A stretch of 60,000 nucleotides of DNA from Polytrichum commune. Its lineage: Eukaryota; Streptophyta; Polytrichopsida; Polytrichales; Polytrichaceae. The stretch spans positions 12,526,001 through 12,586,000 of the forward strand of contig OX485804.1 in assembly GCA_950295325.1 (NCBI GenBank). The letters run 5' to 3'. The notes below the pieces were generated by a model, which did no database searches, was not told the DNA's origin, and saw only the letters and a program-made list of their open reading frames with translations. This document shows, piece after piece, positions 25,827 through 39,400 of this stretch. Both the position numbers and the translations under genes were made by a program. Every line of letters begins with the position of its first letter. The first letter of the stretch is position 1.

Positions 25827-28800
25827 ATGGCGCAATGTGCGGCCAGCTTCGGAGTTGGGGCGGGGGCATGTCTGAATCAGGGAATTTATGGCTTGCGAGG
25901 GATTTCATTTCCTTTGAAGCTCAAATTGAATCTCAAACGGCAGAGGTTTGAGCGCTTGACTCGGCCTGTTGCTGCGCTTGAGAATCTGGCTCCTCTCACG
26001 GATGTGGTTAGCCATCACTTGCCTTTACTTTGTCAATTTACATCTCTGCAGCCATGCTTCCCATGTCTTTTAATCTGTAAATTTTGCACGAATGAGTTAC
26101 GGAAACTGGGTACAAGTTAAGTTTTCTGACCAGGTCATTTTGTAGCACTCTGGAAAGGGCTTGGGGATATCTGTTATTGCTTCTGTAGCTGATTGACATC
26201 ATAAATTGCGAAATATCAGGAGTTTCTGATGTGCTTACCATCACAATTTGCTGATATTTACCAAATTTAGGCAACCACAGGAAGGCAGAGAGTATGTACA
26301 GAATCAAGCTCAGAGTTTTTGTGTATTCGATTTTGTAGACGTGGATTTTTGGGGCGACAAATCTCGCCCCCGAAAAAATCCACGTATACTATGTCGCATT
26401 CACAACAATTCTGGGCCCGGATCTGACAAATCCTCGAGCAGCCCGGGATAATAGTGGATCAATGATATATGCTTCTTGTGGGAGACAGAATTTGTGCTCT
26501 CAGGGCCAATTTCCATGTAGTTGCGTACCAGCTGACTGCGAATATTGACAGGAAGTAGGGTTCCAAGTGCTGCCAAGTTATTCCTTACCCCTAACCTTAA
26601 AGAGTCTATCTTCTTTTTTAATACTGTAGTGAGAGATTCTTCTGCACAGTTCCTAACTTGATAGGTGACTGGGCTTCTGTGCAACTTTTTCATTCTTGGT
26701 AGTTAAATGTATGACACCTGTGCACAATTCATGTGATTTCTAACGTTCTCAAGATTCACAAATTACTGATTCTGGTGGTGGGGCTCAGACCATTGGAGGT
26801 GTAGGGAAGGAATGGTTGCAGATGGTGGCTATGGTGGCAGATGAGGGTACTGCATCTGACTGGCTGAGCAACAGCCTCTACACCGCAGGGCAAAATGCCA
26901 ACTCTTTGGTGCAGGATCAGCTGTCAGGCTCGCTCACGCCAGCCAGGTTCCTCTCTATCCTACATTGTACCACCCTGATAGGCTGTGGAGTATTTTAGAA
27001 ATGCGAATTCCTTGTCAAACAAATATTCATGCGTATCTTTTAGTTGATGTACGGCACTTTAACAATGCTCTTTTTCTTAAGTCCAGTCTGTGTCTCATCC
27101 TCCTGTGAGATTGAGGAGACTTGCAAGTATTGTAATTCGTATAGGACAGATATGCTGAAAGTAACCAACTTTTATGGGGTTCTCTAGTAAATACCAATTT
27201 ACATGAATTTCCATTTCCGTCTCTGTACTTTGATGACGTCATTCGGCAGCTGTGAAGTGGTTTTTTATGTATGTGCGAAGCGCAAAAATGTAAGATTAAT
27301 ACTTGTTTTCGTCAGTGGAGACCTGCCCCACACCCACACGGGTGGGGGACAAGCAAGGGAGCCCGCCCAGGGCTCTCCGGAGCTATAGCATCTTGTTGCA
27401 AATTCCCATCCTAATTGTCTTACAAGAAGATGAAGTCTGAGAGTTACTGCAGCGTGAGTTGGAGAGGGATTTTTTAAGACCTTGGTATTCTTCTGAAGTG
27501 ACAGATGTGAGTAACAATGAGGATAGACAGATACCACCTAACTAACCTACGTGGTGGTTGGAGCAGTGTGGCAGTCATATTTGGAGCAGGTCTTGTTACA
27601 AGTCTGTCTCCTTGTACTCTCAGCGTTTTGCCTCTCACTCTTGGTTACATTGGTACGTTTGATCACTGTAATGCCTTTGAGTTCTCTTGTTCATTTGATT
27701 CCAGTGCCTGAAGTCTGATCCTGAATTCTATTGCTCTTACGTTGGACATGTCATGAGGCTTCTGTCATTTAGTCTGCCAAAAACATGAAGGGAAGGGTTT
27801 GTCCTGAAAGCTTGATCCTGTTTGGCTGGCCCATCTTGTCTGTAATATGCGTGAGGATGGAAAGTTTCATTAGCTCATTCATTATTTGTCTCTATGTTGT
27901 GACTGGACTAGCAGATTTGTAGTTTATATCATATTCAGTAGCACAGAATGTGTATTTCGCTTCTGAGCAAATTTAATGTCAATGCAGGGGCCTCTGGGTC
28001 TGGGAAGAATCGCACACAGGTTTGTATTTAAATGTTGTTGAGTTAGTTAAACAGAGTTTGTCAGCTCTTCACTTCTTTTGTGTATACAGGAGATGTTGAA
28101 ACAGTCAGAGGAGTTTTTTATCAAGGCATACAATGATACATGATCAAGAGCGCATATGATTATTTCTGTCATTATGTCTAGAGTGCTGTTGCTACAAGCG
28201 CATGGACTGTGAGGAGAGTGGTTGGAAAGTCTATTACTTGCAAGGATTTCTAAACACACGTTGAGACAGTGACAACTCTTTTGAGAAGTGATTCATCATG
28301 ATGTCATATGTCATTTGTAATGCATGGCATGGCACATTATGCTCTTCTCTCACAATCAACTGTTGTGATGCATTTGGACACCAGCTGTTTTTCGATTCAG
28401 TGGCATTCTCATTAGGACTTGCAACTACACTTGCAGTGTTGGGTATTGGAGCATCACTAGCTGGAAAAGCGTATGGTCAAATTGGCCAGGGTCTCCCAAT
28501 TGCTGTGTCAGTTGTGGCTATGATCATGGGTTTGAACCTTCTTGAGGTGGGTGACTTAGTCCCTAAGACGTAATGCTTGTGTTTTTGTCATATTTGCACG
28601 CTCTTTGTGTGGTGCCTTTATTGTTGTGCGTTTGAGTCAATATTTCCATGTTGCAGATCATTGAATTGCAACTTCCATCCTTTTTTGGCAACTTTGATGC
28701 ACGAAAAGCCGCTGCTAGCCTTCCTTCAAGTACGTGTGAATCCTTCCTATCATAAGATACAATCAGATTGTGTATGAAAATGAAGAGATGACTCTGGTGT

Positions 28801-30440
28801 GAATCATAGTGTTGCTCTATCTTCAAGTTGGTCTAAGTCTATATGTAATCCTGTAATGGGCATTACAAGGAATTGTCAACAGAATGTATACCATCTTCAT
28901 CTGCTAATCTCTTTGTTGATTTTATTTTAATATATCTTTATTGAGCCTCCTTTCAAAGGAGAACACCTTGAACGGGTATGGACAAGCCAGCCCGCATCTA
29001 TCTCCCTCAAGAGCATGCCCAGAGGTTCCCACATGGTTGGATGAAATTATCTGGTTCACCCTGATGCCCCCACTATGATTGGTAGGGTACTGATGCACCC
29101 TACCACCTATGGCCATGTACACACATGTCAGAATAGAATGGATGTACAATCAAAGCATTCAGGACGTGATTTGCCATAGGTCTGAATAAATTTCTTGTGA
29201 AACAGGTGCACAAGCATATTTGGCAGGTCTTACATTTGCATTGGCAGCATCACCATGCAGCACACCAGTTCTGGCTTCCCTACTAGCCTATGTGGCCTCA
29301 TCACAGGTCAGTCAGTTTCTATTATGGTAGTCATGACATTTTTTACATGACGTATATCATAGGTTGCATCAGATAAGGTTGATATGATTTTGTACAGGAG
29401 ATTCATCAACCTTGCAATGTGTGATGGTGATTGTCTGATACAATTCGTGATTTTTGTGTCTGCTGAATTAGCTATTACTGGTCAAATCTCAGTACATTAT
29501 GCATAGGCTTTTTCACCTTCATATGTTCTGCGGGCACTATTTCAACTACTTCATGTCAATGGACCAGGATCCTCTTGTAAGAGGAATACACATTGACTTC
29601 ACCTTGATATATTCTGCACTGATCAAACAATTTTCTGTCAATGCACCAGGATCCTCTTGTGGGAGGAAGTTTGTTGTTGGCTTATACAACTGGCTATGTA
29701 GCCCCACTGCTAGTTGCAGCATCATTTGCTGGTGCCCTTCAGGTAACTTATATGAAGTGGCTTAATTATTTCTAATGTCACACATTAGAAATATCACACA
29801 CAAATGATGTCCGCAGTTGATGTGGTTGGGTTTTAATGCACGATTAGGGTGGTATAAATTTTGTGTACCCTACCGTTGTTCGGTTTGTTGGTTTATGCTC
29901 AGAAGCAAGTAATGTAGGGCTTGGGTGTTAGGAAAAGAAACTGCCTTAAGCACAGGTGTTGATATTCCTATCCGGGATTTAAATTCATACACCATGAATT
30001 TTGTTATGTGTGCAGCAACTCATGTCTTTGCGCAAATATTCTGCATGGATCAATCCGACCAGGTCCACTTCACAGCCATTGACTTTTTGTTTGAGCAATG
30101 TTATTCTGAAGTGCTGCCTCGTGCTGTAACATCAAATGATATGTTTTCATCTGGCTGTGTCTGCGATGAGGGTCCCAGTGCCTATTTTTGGGAATGTTGC
30201 AGTTTCAATCAGCTTAAAGAGGACTGCTCCACCTGAATTGGAAATGTCAGAAGAAGAGATCTTCTTCTGCTAGACCTAATTTTGTGCACTTCTGTTGAGC
30301 ATTGAATTTGTAGATATGGTTTTGTATGACTTACTGACAAACTCTTCATTGGGTGCAGTGGAGCATTGCTACTCGGAGGAGGACTTTACAGTTTTTTGAC
30401 GCGCAGTTTTCCAGAGTCTTCAATGAACATGATAATGTAG
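25827..30440 (+). CDS. CCDA: Plastid thiol-disulfide transporter CcdA (cytochrome c biogenesis), 10 exons
   Basis: Exons: 25827-26006, 26789-26946, 27567-27652, 27988-28019, 28385-28546, 28657-28729, 29206-29306, 29650-29742, 30016-30062 and 30359-30440. They sum to 1014 nt in frame (337 aa), close to the plant CCDA length. The first 50 or so residues, from MAQCAAS, form an Arg/Leu-rich transit peptide. The membrane domain has the two redox cysteines in SLSPCTLS (about Cys129) and AASPCSTP (about Cys248), the core [12 protein letters not shown] and the family's C-terminal [11 protein letters not shown]. In chloroplasts CcdA passes reducing equivalents from stromal thioredoxin across the thylakoid membrane to HCF164 for haem attachment to cytochromes f and c6. 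Intron 2 ends in a tandem acceptor (GAGCAG), so exon 3 may start at 27564 or 27567. An upstream in-frame TTG at 25722 was rejected as start. The exon 1/2 junction is the least certain. Confidence 0.93.
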
Positions 30441-33400
30441 TTGGACTTGTATTCTTCCCCAAAGCGTTGCAACAAATGTAATCTGTGTCAAATATCCGAG
30501 GATTGTGATCATTTAGATGAGAAAGAGACTGCAAGCAAAATGTGTTGCAGGAAAACATGTAATATAGAGGCAATTCACCTCTTTAGAATTTAAAGATTTT
30601 ACCACTTGGAACATGTGCTTTCCCCAACCCATATCGTGGCAACAATTGAGAAGATATGATAATCACCCGAACAATGACACAATTTTCTATGTATCGTCGA
30701 TAGTTCTTTCACCAAGGACTTGGAATCCTCTAGGTCATCATTTTACATTGGACCATTAAATCCTCTGAACTTCTACAGAATGGTGAGTTACAATGGCATT
30801 CCTGCTGATCCAAGTTGCCCATAGACGGCATAGTTCCAGAAATTGGATTGAACCGTCTGCACCTCAATGTTACATTCTGGATTCTTATAGCACCCCAGAT
30901 AGCTTGAAATCCAGAAGTTCAAAGGCTTTGAATCTGAAGAGAACCTGCCAATAATTGTGGTCAAGGAGTATAGTCTCTCACTCTCACCAAAAGTGTGTAC
31001 AGTTTCAGTGGTGCTTTTCATCCATAGATGTTAGCTTATATTGCTTTGAATGTGATAGATTTAAAGTGCATGGTTCATGAAAAATGGATGTGTGGTGGGT
31101 TGAAAATTTAGCATAGGATAATCCATATTACAATTCTCGGCTTTGTGTCTTTCAAAGAGCCTGTGTGCCAACTTTCAAATATCATAGAAAAGTTTACAAG
31201 CAGGTGGACCAATTGCCTCATCCTGCCCTTGCACAGGAGGAATGAAGCACCAGTACTCGTAGTTCAAATTCTAACCAGGTATGAATCCCTAACAACCTGT
31301 CTCCTCTTCACATGATGCTTCTGAGGGTCACATGAATTTGTGTATCTGGTAGTTCCAAGTGAGGTCATGTTTCTCTTGCTGGAAGAGAGAAACAATGGAT
31401 GTGTTTCACACAATTGTGAGAATTAAAAACACTGCTTCACAAGGAATCATGGCAATGCATGTCCAAACTCAAAACATACAAATTGTCCTGTTTCCAGGTT
31501 TCTAACAAACTGGCTCGGAACGAGTCATCCCTGATACAAATAATTACCATGTATGAATTGCATTTATGTCAACCGAGTCTTGCATGCACTTATGTCTCAC
31601 TCCCATAAGGTTTGCAGTGGAGTTCAGCAATTCGCAAGGATAGGAACCCCCAAGATTGAGCAGATTCTTCATCTTTGCGCTTGGGGCAATGACGCAGTTA
31701 ATGAGGTGAAACCGAGACGCGTCAATTGCTGGTTGAAAACTATTTCCAAACCCCCTGCGGTGCCTGCAAGGGCGCCCCAGAATTTCTGGAAGGTCTGCCA
31801 TAGGCTCGGACCTCACAATCTCAATCGAAGTTGTATATTTGCTCAGGCGACTCCTGCCTTACAGTCATATGATATATGTTGTGAAATGAAATTGTAGTTC
31901 CCTGCACGCACGAGTATTGTCTTTAATGGCGGATCCGAGCAATGAACACAGATTCCTCATACCTCGAAAGGCCAACGGTCAAAAGGCTTCAGAAATTGCG
32001 AAAGCATGACAATCTGGGAGTCATTCGTTTTTAATTCTTAATGTTGCCAACATCCTTACCTCGCCCTGAAACTGTAATGATGTTGGGCTTCAGCCTCGAC
32101 TGTGAAACGTATAGAGCAAAATGCTTACTCAACAACGGACAAATCTGATTCCCAAGTGCGCCACTTCCTTCAATTCTACACATGCTGCACAATAGGTAGA
32201 TACAGTGATCTTTCGCAAACTAAGTTGATCGATAACTTCTTGTAGTCTCTTGAATTGTGTTTCTTCCCAGTTCTTCCACTTATTATACAAGCTTGTTCAT
32301 GTCCAGAAGCAAAATAATTGAGTGACCACTCGTCTAAAGAAAAAAGATGCTTAACAAGAGTAACCACAGGGATACAATTGCATGAATGACAAGTGCCCAT
32401 GTGTATTGGCAGTGGGAGGTGAGTGATGGAGGAGTGCATTCAAATTGCACAGGGCTGCATTTGGAGATGCATTGTACCTTTCTCGGCCTTTAGGGTAGGA
32501 TCTAGTGTTGTATCTGATTTTATCAGTTTAATATCTGATATGAGGCTCATCAAGTCTCTTGACATTATTCCAATTTCTCCCGGTTGTGGGACAATCTGGC
32601 AGATGCTAAACCCTCCCCCATTTCAGGACCCCCTACATATTTCCAACAAGGATTTGATCCTGAACAAGTGCTCGACCTCGTTCTGCATCAAATTCTGACG
32701 GTTGAAGGAATTCAAGTCTAAAGTCGAATTAATGTTCGTTGCTGGACAGATTGTAGTGGGATGTGTATGCCCGTTCTGAGGAAAAACATTATGACAGAGA
32801 TGTGTGGATAGTTAACAACAATTGACTAAATGAAACCACCATACCGTAAGAATTGAGTCTGAACCCAGCAGCATATATGTGCCGGGACTTTTAGATTACT
32901 ATCACGCAGACAGGTATTCAGCGCAATGCGAGTTTTTCTTTTGCCTTTTACTAAAGAATACCGTGCGTTGGGTACACACCTATCGGCATACTTTATTTTT
33001 TGGACTGCCCCTCACAAGGCCACACCCAATCAAATATAAATTGGACATAGAGTATGCAGGAGTTCTTGGCATAGGGTTGGGGCGACATAACCTGAGTAGC
33101 ACTGAGCTTTGTAATGCCTTTGAGCTGCTGGAGATATCACAGAACCCGGCGCTAAGCATAAGCAAACTTGTATTAAAGAATACTGTGCTCTGGGTACACC
33201 TACCGGAATGCCCTATTTTTCAGTTTGCTCCTAACAGAGTGCAACGGCCGGGGATTTGTGGCACTCAAGTAATGTCATCCAACAACAAAAATCGGATGAG
33301 TCCATCAAGAAGCTTGGATGCAGCTTACTTTAGTGAAACGCCTCTGAGTTGGCATGTAAGACCTATTTTCTCTCCCTCATAGCTATTGTGAACTATTAGC

Positions 33401-36400
33401 TATATTGTAAATATCAATTAGTTGGCAAGGGGCAATGATGTGGCCTTGGATGCTCTAAGCCTATTTTCTAACCTCCCATGAGTTGTTTCCAAGGCCATGA
33501 TGTGGCTTTGAATTCCACATGATCAATTCCACATGATCATTTTGATAAATATCGCAAGATACCAACGTGTGCAACATATAATTATGACGTGTTGTCATAG
33601 ACATTTTTCTGGTTCATAAATCATTTATTTTGCACATGTGTGATTGCTGAAATTTTGTAATATGCCAAAATAATATATATCACCTTATGGTAAATTGGTG
33701 AACTTAAAAGATCAATAATATATATATATATATATATATATAATGAAATTTATTTGAAAATAATTAATATACACCATGTGATTTTGAAGATAATACAACA
33801 TATGACGAGGATAAAATATTACAATAATTCAGATAGGCTATAGTCAGAAACTTATGATTTTTTGAGTATACCCCATCCATAACGTTGTCCCACAAGTCTG
33901 ATTCCAAATAATATACCATCTATTTATACCTCATATAATATTACCTAAAAAATAAATTTGATTTTTATATGTTTTATATTTTATCTTCATTGTTTCATTT
34001 TGGTCATCTTATGAACACTTGCACTAATCTATCATTAGAATGACAAAGATAATTATAAATGATAAGTCACAAAATTATAACCTTAATGTTAATGAGGATT
34101 CTATAATGTTTAAGACCTCCAAGTTAATTATGTGCTTTATTGATGGTTTCACTTCCGTAATGAAGTCCCAATCAATTGCTTATTTACTAATTGGAAATGC
34201 ACATATATATAGTGGATTTTAGACCTTGAAGGTGAAGTGCATTCAATATGGGATTTGTAGTCAAGCAACCTTCAAGAATGCAAGGGCAATGTTTTTTTTT
34301 AAAATTAGGCAAGATGGGCAATACTTTTCGGTCGGGTTAAGAAATTTCTTTAGGGGGTTGCCCCAACCCGGATTTGACACCCCGGATTTGACGTCCACCC
34401 ATATTAATTTCTTAAAAATAACTGGACTAGTAATGATAGATTGGCAACGCATGCACCCACTTGCTTCTATATGAGGCATTTTTTTTAATGTCTAACACTC
34501 TTCATATTATTGCCTTAAGTATTAGATTAGATTGGGATTATTTAGAACTACTAAAACTTGGTATTTTTAAAACCCTTGAGACAAGGAGCCGAAGACGTAA
34601 GGTAGTGTCTAAAGTGGTTCATCTCATCCGCAAAGATGAATGAACTTACACTAATGAAAATACATGAGTGCCACGAATCCCCGGCCCTGACTTTATGTTT
34701 AGGACTGTCTGGAGGCCTTGATCATTATCAACAGTTTCTGCGAACTCCTCTCCCTTTCCTCTCTGCACTTTGGTTTCTTGGGCACAGGTCCTGGTTAATA
34801 TCAGGAAAAGGCAGGCTTGAACTCAATCTACTATATTAAACCAACCAATATTATGCGGAGTGCATCATTTGTTCGAAGGTTTTTTGGGCGTAGGTGCAAG
34901 ACGTGAATGCCTGCAAATCTATTTTCAAGTGACAACGTTTTTGATCATATCATGTTCAATCAAACTAAGTACTTAGTCAGACTCATCTCTTTCTATAACG
35001 GTACACGACGGAATGACAGAATGTGATAGTCTTTGCTTCGTTTGAGGCAGACTAGGATATATTTGCAGTTTGCCCCATAGGAATTGCAACAAAGTTATCA
35101 GCAAGAATATGTGGTTAGATGAGATAACTGCTGTCACGAGTATGCCTGAGCGTGAATACTGCAACCCTGTTGTCAGGGAGAGGTTGGTCGGTGAAACTCC
35201 TGCTTTGCTCGTTCCGCAAAGAGGGAAGGCTGCTACCACAGTCCTTTCAAACGAGAGCAGGAAAAACTAAGGGTGAGATGGCGAACTGATTACGTGGACA
35301 TCCCCATTGGTAAGTTCTAGTCAGCAAAGTGATGACCTGGACAAACCCTAAACAATAGAAAGTCTCCTTGGGAAGTGCCCTAGTAAAGATATTAGCCAAT
35401 TGATCATGAGTGGAGACAAAGGAAGGGAGGATGAGATCAGCTGAAAATGCTTCGTGTATGACATGGTACTCAACATCAATATGTTAAGTTCAGCAATGAA
35501 ATTCAAAGTTTTTGATAAGACGTAAAGCACTTTGGTTGTCGGTGAACAAATGGGTAGGAGAGGTGGGGGGTTTATCGAGGTTGGAGAGAAGTTGTCGATG
35601 TCAAATAATCTCCTTGGTGGTAGAGGAGGCAACAAGATACTTTGCCGAAGGAAAGAGTCCCAGCAAGGTACTTAAAGATGCGTCAAAGAGCACTTCGGTG
35701 TGTAGGAGAAGGCTTGGCACAAAACTTGGTTGCAACACTAACTCCATAAGAAAGATCAAGATGAGTTCCAATGCAGGCGAACTGAAGGGATCCAACGATG
35801 GTGTCGTATGGATTGAAGGATAGGAGTGCAGTCATCAGAGGAAAGAAAACTCAAATGAATATGAGAATTAGCAAGAACATACAATGGAATAGAGTCTTGA
35901 AAACCATATATTCGAACCAATTAGGTAAGATAGTGGGTCCGATCCAAGAAAATTGCATGAGTTTCACGGTGATGGGTAATTTGTAAGCCAACGTAACAAC
36001 CTATTGGTCCTTGGGTGTTGGAGAATGCTTTATTCATAGAGTCTAGGATATGATCAATATTGCTGCCGCGGGTAAAACAAGCGAGAATATCATTGACATA
36101 AACTAAGAGGATGACTGTTTGCCCACATTGATAGCAACAGTAAGCACACGGGTCAACATTGCTTACGTCGAAGCCAAACTGGAGAAGAAACTCATGGAAT
36201 TTGTGATTCCAATTGCGGGAAGCTTGTTTAAGCTCATAAGAGCTTTTTGAAGAAGGCAAACATAATGGGGATGATTAGGGTTGACAAATCCTTCATGTTG
36301 CTCCATGTGAAGAGTTTCAGCAATGTCCCATGCTAGGCCGGAACACTAGCCGACCAATCCCATTGGTGTGGCAACCTCCAATGGTCTAAGCTTATTTTAA

Positions 36401-39400
36401 TATCCTTCTAGTCCTAGGTTATCAACTTGTAGGAACTCCACCCCTCCAACTGCATAGACCTCCACAATGCGAATACAGTGTTAGGGGTTCCTGTTAAACA
36501 CCCGCCAAGCGACAAAGAATCCACATGACACCACAATTTGGTTTGTCCACCATCTTCGCTTTTGGTTGATGTGGAGATAGCATTGGAGGTTCCAACACCA
36601 CCATTAGTCATACCACAAATGGGAATTGGAGTTGATCGGCCTCGAACACGCGAACATGGTCCAAGGGTCGAGGGCTTGGATTGAGGAGTTGACCATTCTT
36701 ATGAAGGCAAACAACGGACAACAAGGCTTACCAACCAAGGATGCAATTGAGGGCATGGGTGGAAACTAAGGATCTAGGGACATGCATCGTTGGTAAATGT
36801 GGAGGCAATTAGGACTAATTATGCTAGGGTACTTAGGGAAGATTGGTTGTTGGAGGATAACTACACAGTGTGATCATAACCACCCGATGGATTTCTGATC
36901 AATGATGAGCAACATAATCCTAACACTGATTGGAATGCAAGACCTAAAGATGAATTCTAGTGGGCGGCCAAGGCATCATCTCTCATCGTGATACCCCCAG
37001 CCACACCGGCCTTGATGTGGCCATTAGTCCCTTCATGGATCAAGAATGGTAGTTTTATTGGCATATGTACTAAACCTTGGGGACCCGAAGGCACGTTGAT
37101 CATTGGTTCTTGCGTTCATATGGTCCATTTGAATTGCTTGTTACGTGACATGATGCAAATACATTGTTGTACTTCATGCAAAGTCCCTTTTCATCGTATG
37201 CTATACAAACAATTTGATGTGCAATAAGAAATGCCTTTGAATCATGAGTACAATAGGATCCAAGATATACCACTTGCAAAATATAGCAATCCTCCTGCTT
37301 ACAACTAGCATGTACAATAATATGTCAAGGACCTCCAAGGTAATCCGACAAATCTCACAGCCAAGCACATCACAAGGGTGGTGTATGAGTTTTACTTTGG
37401 TTCTATACTTAAAGCCTATGGTGAGAGAGCATTTTTGTCCCGAATTATGGGAGGCCATGTTGGTGATGCATGGGAGTTCGTCAAAGGCCCACACCCCAAG
37501 GTTATATTTATGACTTAAAATGGTAATGTGACCATGGGGGTATAGCCACGCAAACCTGTTCCAAGTAAGGCGATGACCTGGGATATTGTACACATGTTGG
37601 ATGTTGAGAATTTTAATGTCAACGCATGCATATAGGCAAACAAACGTTACCCAAGAGGTGTCGTTCAACGAGTTAAAAATTTATGTAGGGTTGAACAAGT
37701 GAAAATACATCAACAACTTTATGGACATTCAAGACGGAGGCAATATCCTTAGCATGCAAGACTTGCTCTATTATTTCCAATTGCCGTGGTTGGTCATTAG
37801 GAACCGCATGTACACTTATTCTCAAGCAGCTAGGGAGGCAGAAAAAAACGAAGTTGTGGGCCCTCAATGAAAAAAGGTGTGAGACAAAACGCCAAATCCT
37901 TCGAGCATAGAATCTGAACAGGGCAAGCTTGAGTCACGGCCCTCCATGCCATTGGATACAAACTTTCAATTTTATTAGTTTTGGGGACACATAGTACCCA
38001 AATAAGCCTAAGACTATAATGCATTATCTTAAATCCGATTGCATATAATGTATGAATAATATTTTTTCATAATTTATAAACAATTTTATGCTCACTATCA
38101 CTTTTGAGATTGATACCACTCTATTGTCATTGTGATTTTTTTTAGAGTCAGATTGTTACAAACCTCTCACTGGTTGGCAGTTGGTTTCACGACAATAATA
38201 TCTCAAAGTAAAGAATTAAAACAAACACAATTTATCGAGAAGAAGTCTATGGGAGGCGAACCAGGGTTCTGGCCTCTGGTGAGGCCACGTCGCCAATTCG
38301 AAACCTTGAAAACGTCGTAAAACGTCGAAATCAGACAATTCACAGACACCAAAGAGAAGTTGCATTCACCAATACCACAAGATGCTTCCTGGTTCATGTT
38401 TTTGTTATGCCAAACTACAGATTCAGCGTGGGATGCCAATAGGTCTCGAGCATTGTAAGATTATCGTTGGCAAGGTTTCAAGAATGATGATTTATTGAAT
38501 GCCGAAGGAGGAAGCATTCTACAATAGGTAGCAACAGAAGGGTGGCTGACAAATTGGTGCATTTCGACTACATTGATGTTTCCAACAACCTGCAATGCAA
38601 GAATATGCATTTACCACTTCACGACACCAAACAGAAGTTGTATGCACCAATACCGTATAATATCACGAATCCTTTGTGTATCACGAAGAGAAGACAAACC
38701 CAACAACCCTACACTCGTCCAACATTCTGTGCATGTTGCACTGACTGGTTTCTAAAACTAACATGCGATGACGTGCAGTTGTTTGCAGAAAGAATGTCAG
38801 CAATGCTATGGTATGTTCCTTTCCAAAGTCTGCATATTGAGAACTGCCACAAATATCAGTGCTTTCATAATATCGACCACCGGTGTAATTGTTTAGACAT
38901 GAACAATTTTATCTGTGTGTGATTCATCTGATCTCTATTTTGGGAAATCACCTAATAAGTTATAACTTACGAGTCTTGCTTTAGTTAGTTTGCAGATAAT
39001 TAAATAATCCTTATATTTCAAACGAAGTCTCTGTCGTAAAACGCACCAGAGTTCTCTAATCAATTTCTTCCCTTCCCTGGTTACATCGCATGTGGAAAAA
39101 ATTGGGTCTCGGTTCCTGTATCTGGGTTTTGCAAGATAAAAAGATGCACTTTTTATCTTTGCAAAGCATCAACTTTAGCTCTGCCAAAATTTTGAAGCCC
39201 AATAGTTGTACACAACAGATCGAATGGGTTGACGCAATAGAAGAAGATCGAGGACCAAAATGCACGCATTGCCGATTACGTTAATGTCGTCGCATGTGTG
39301 AATATAATCCCTACAACCTCGATGCCAACCAATTCCATCGCTCCGGGCTTCTAAGCAGATCAAATCCACAAGGACGAAATTGTCGCACTTCTTAAGGGCA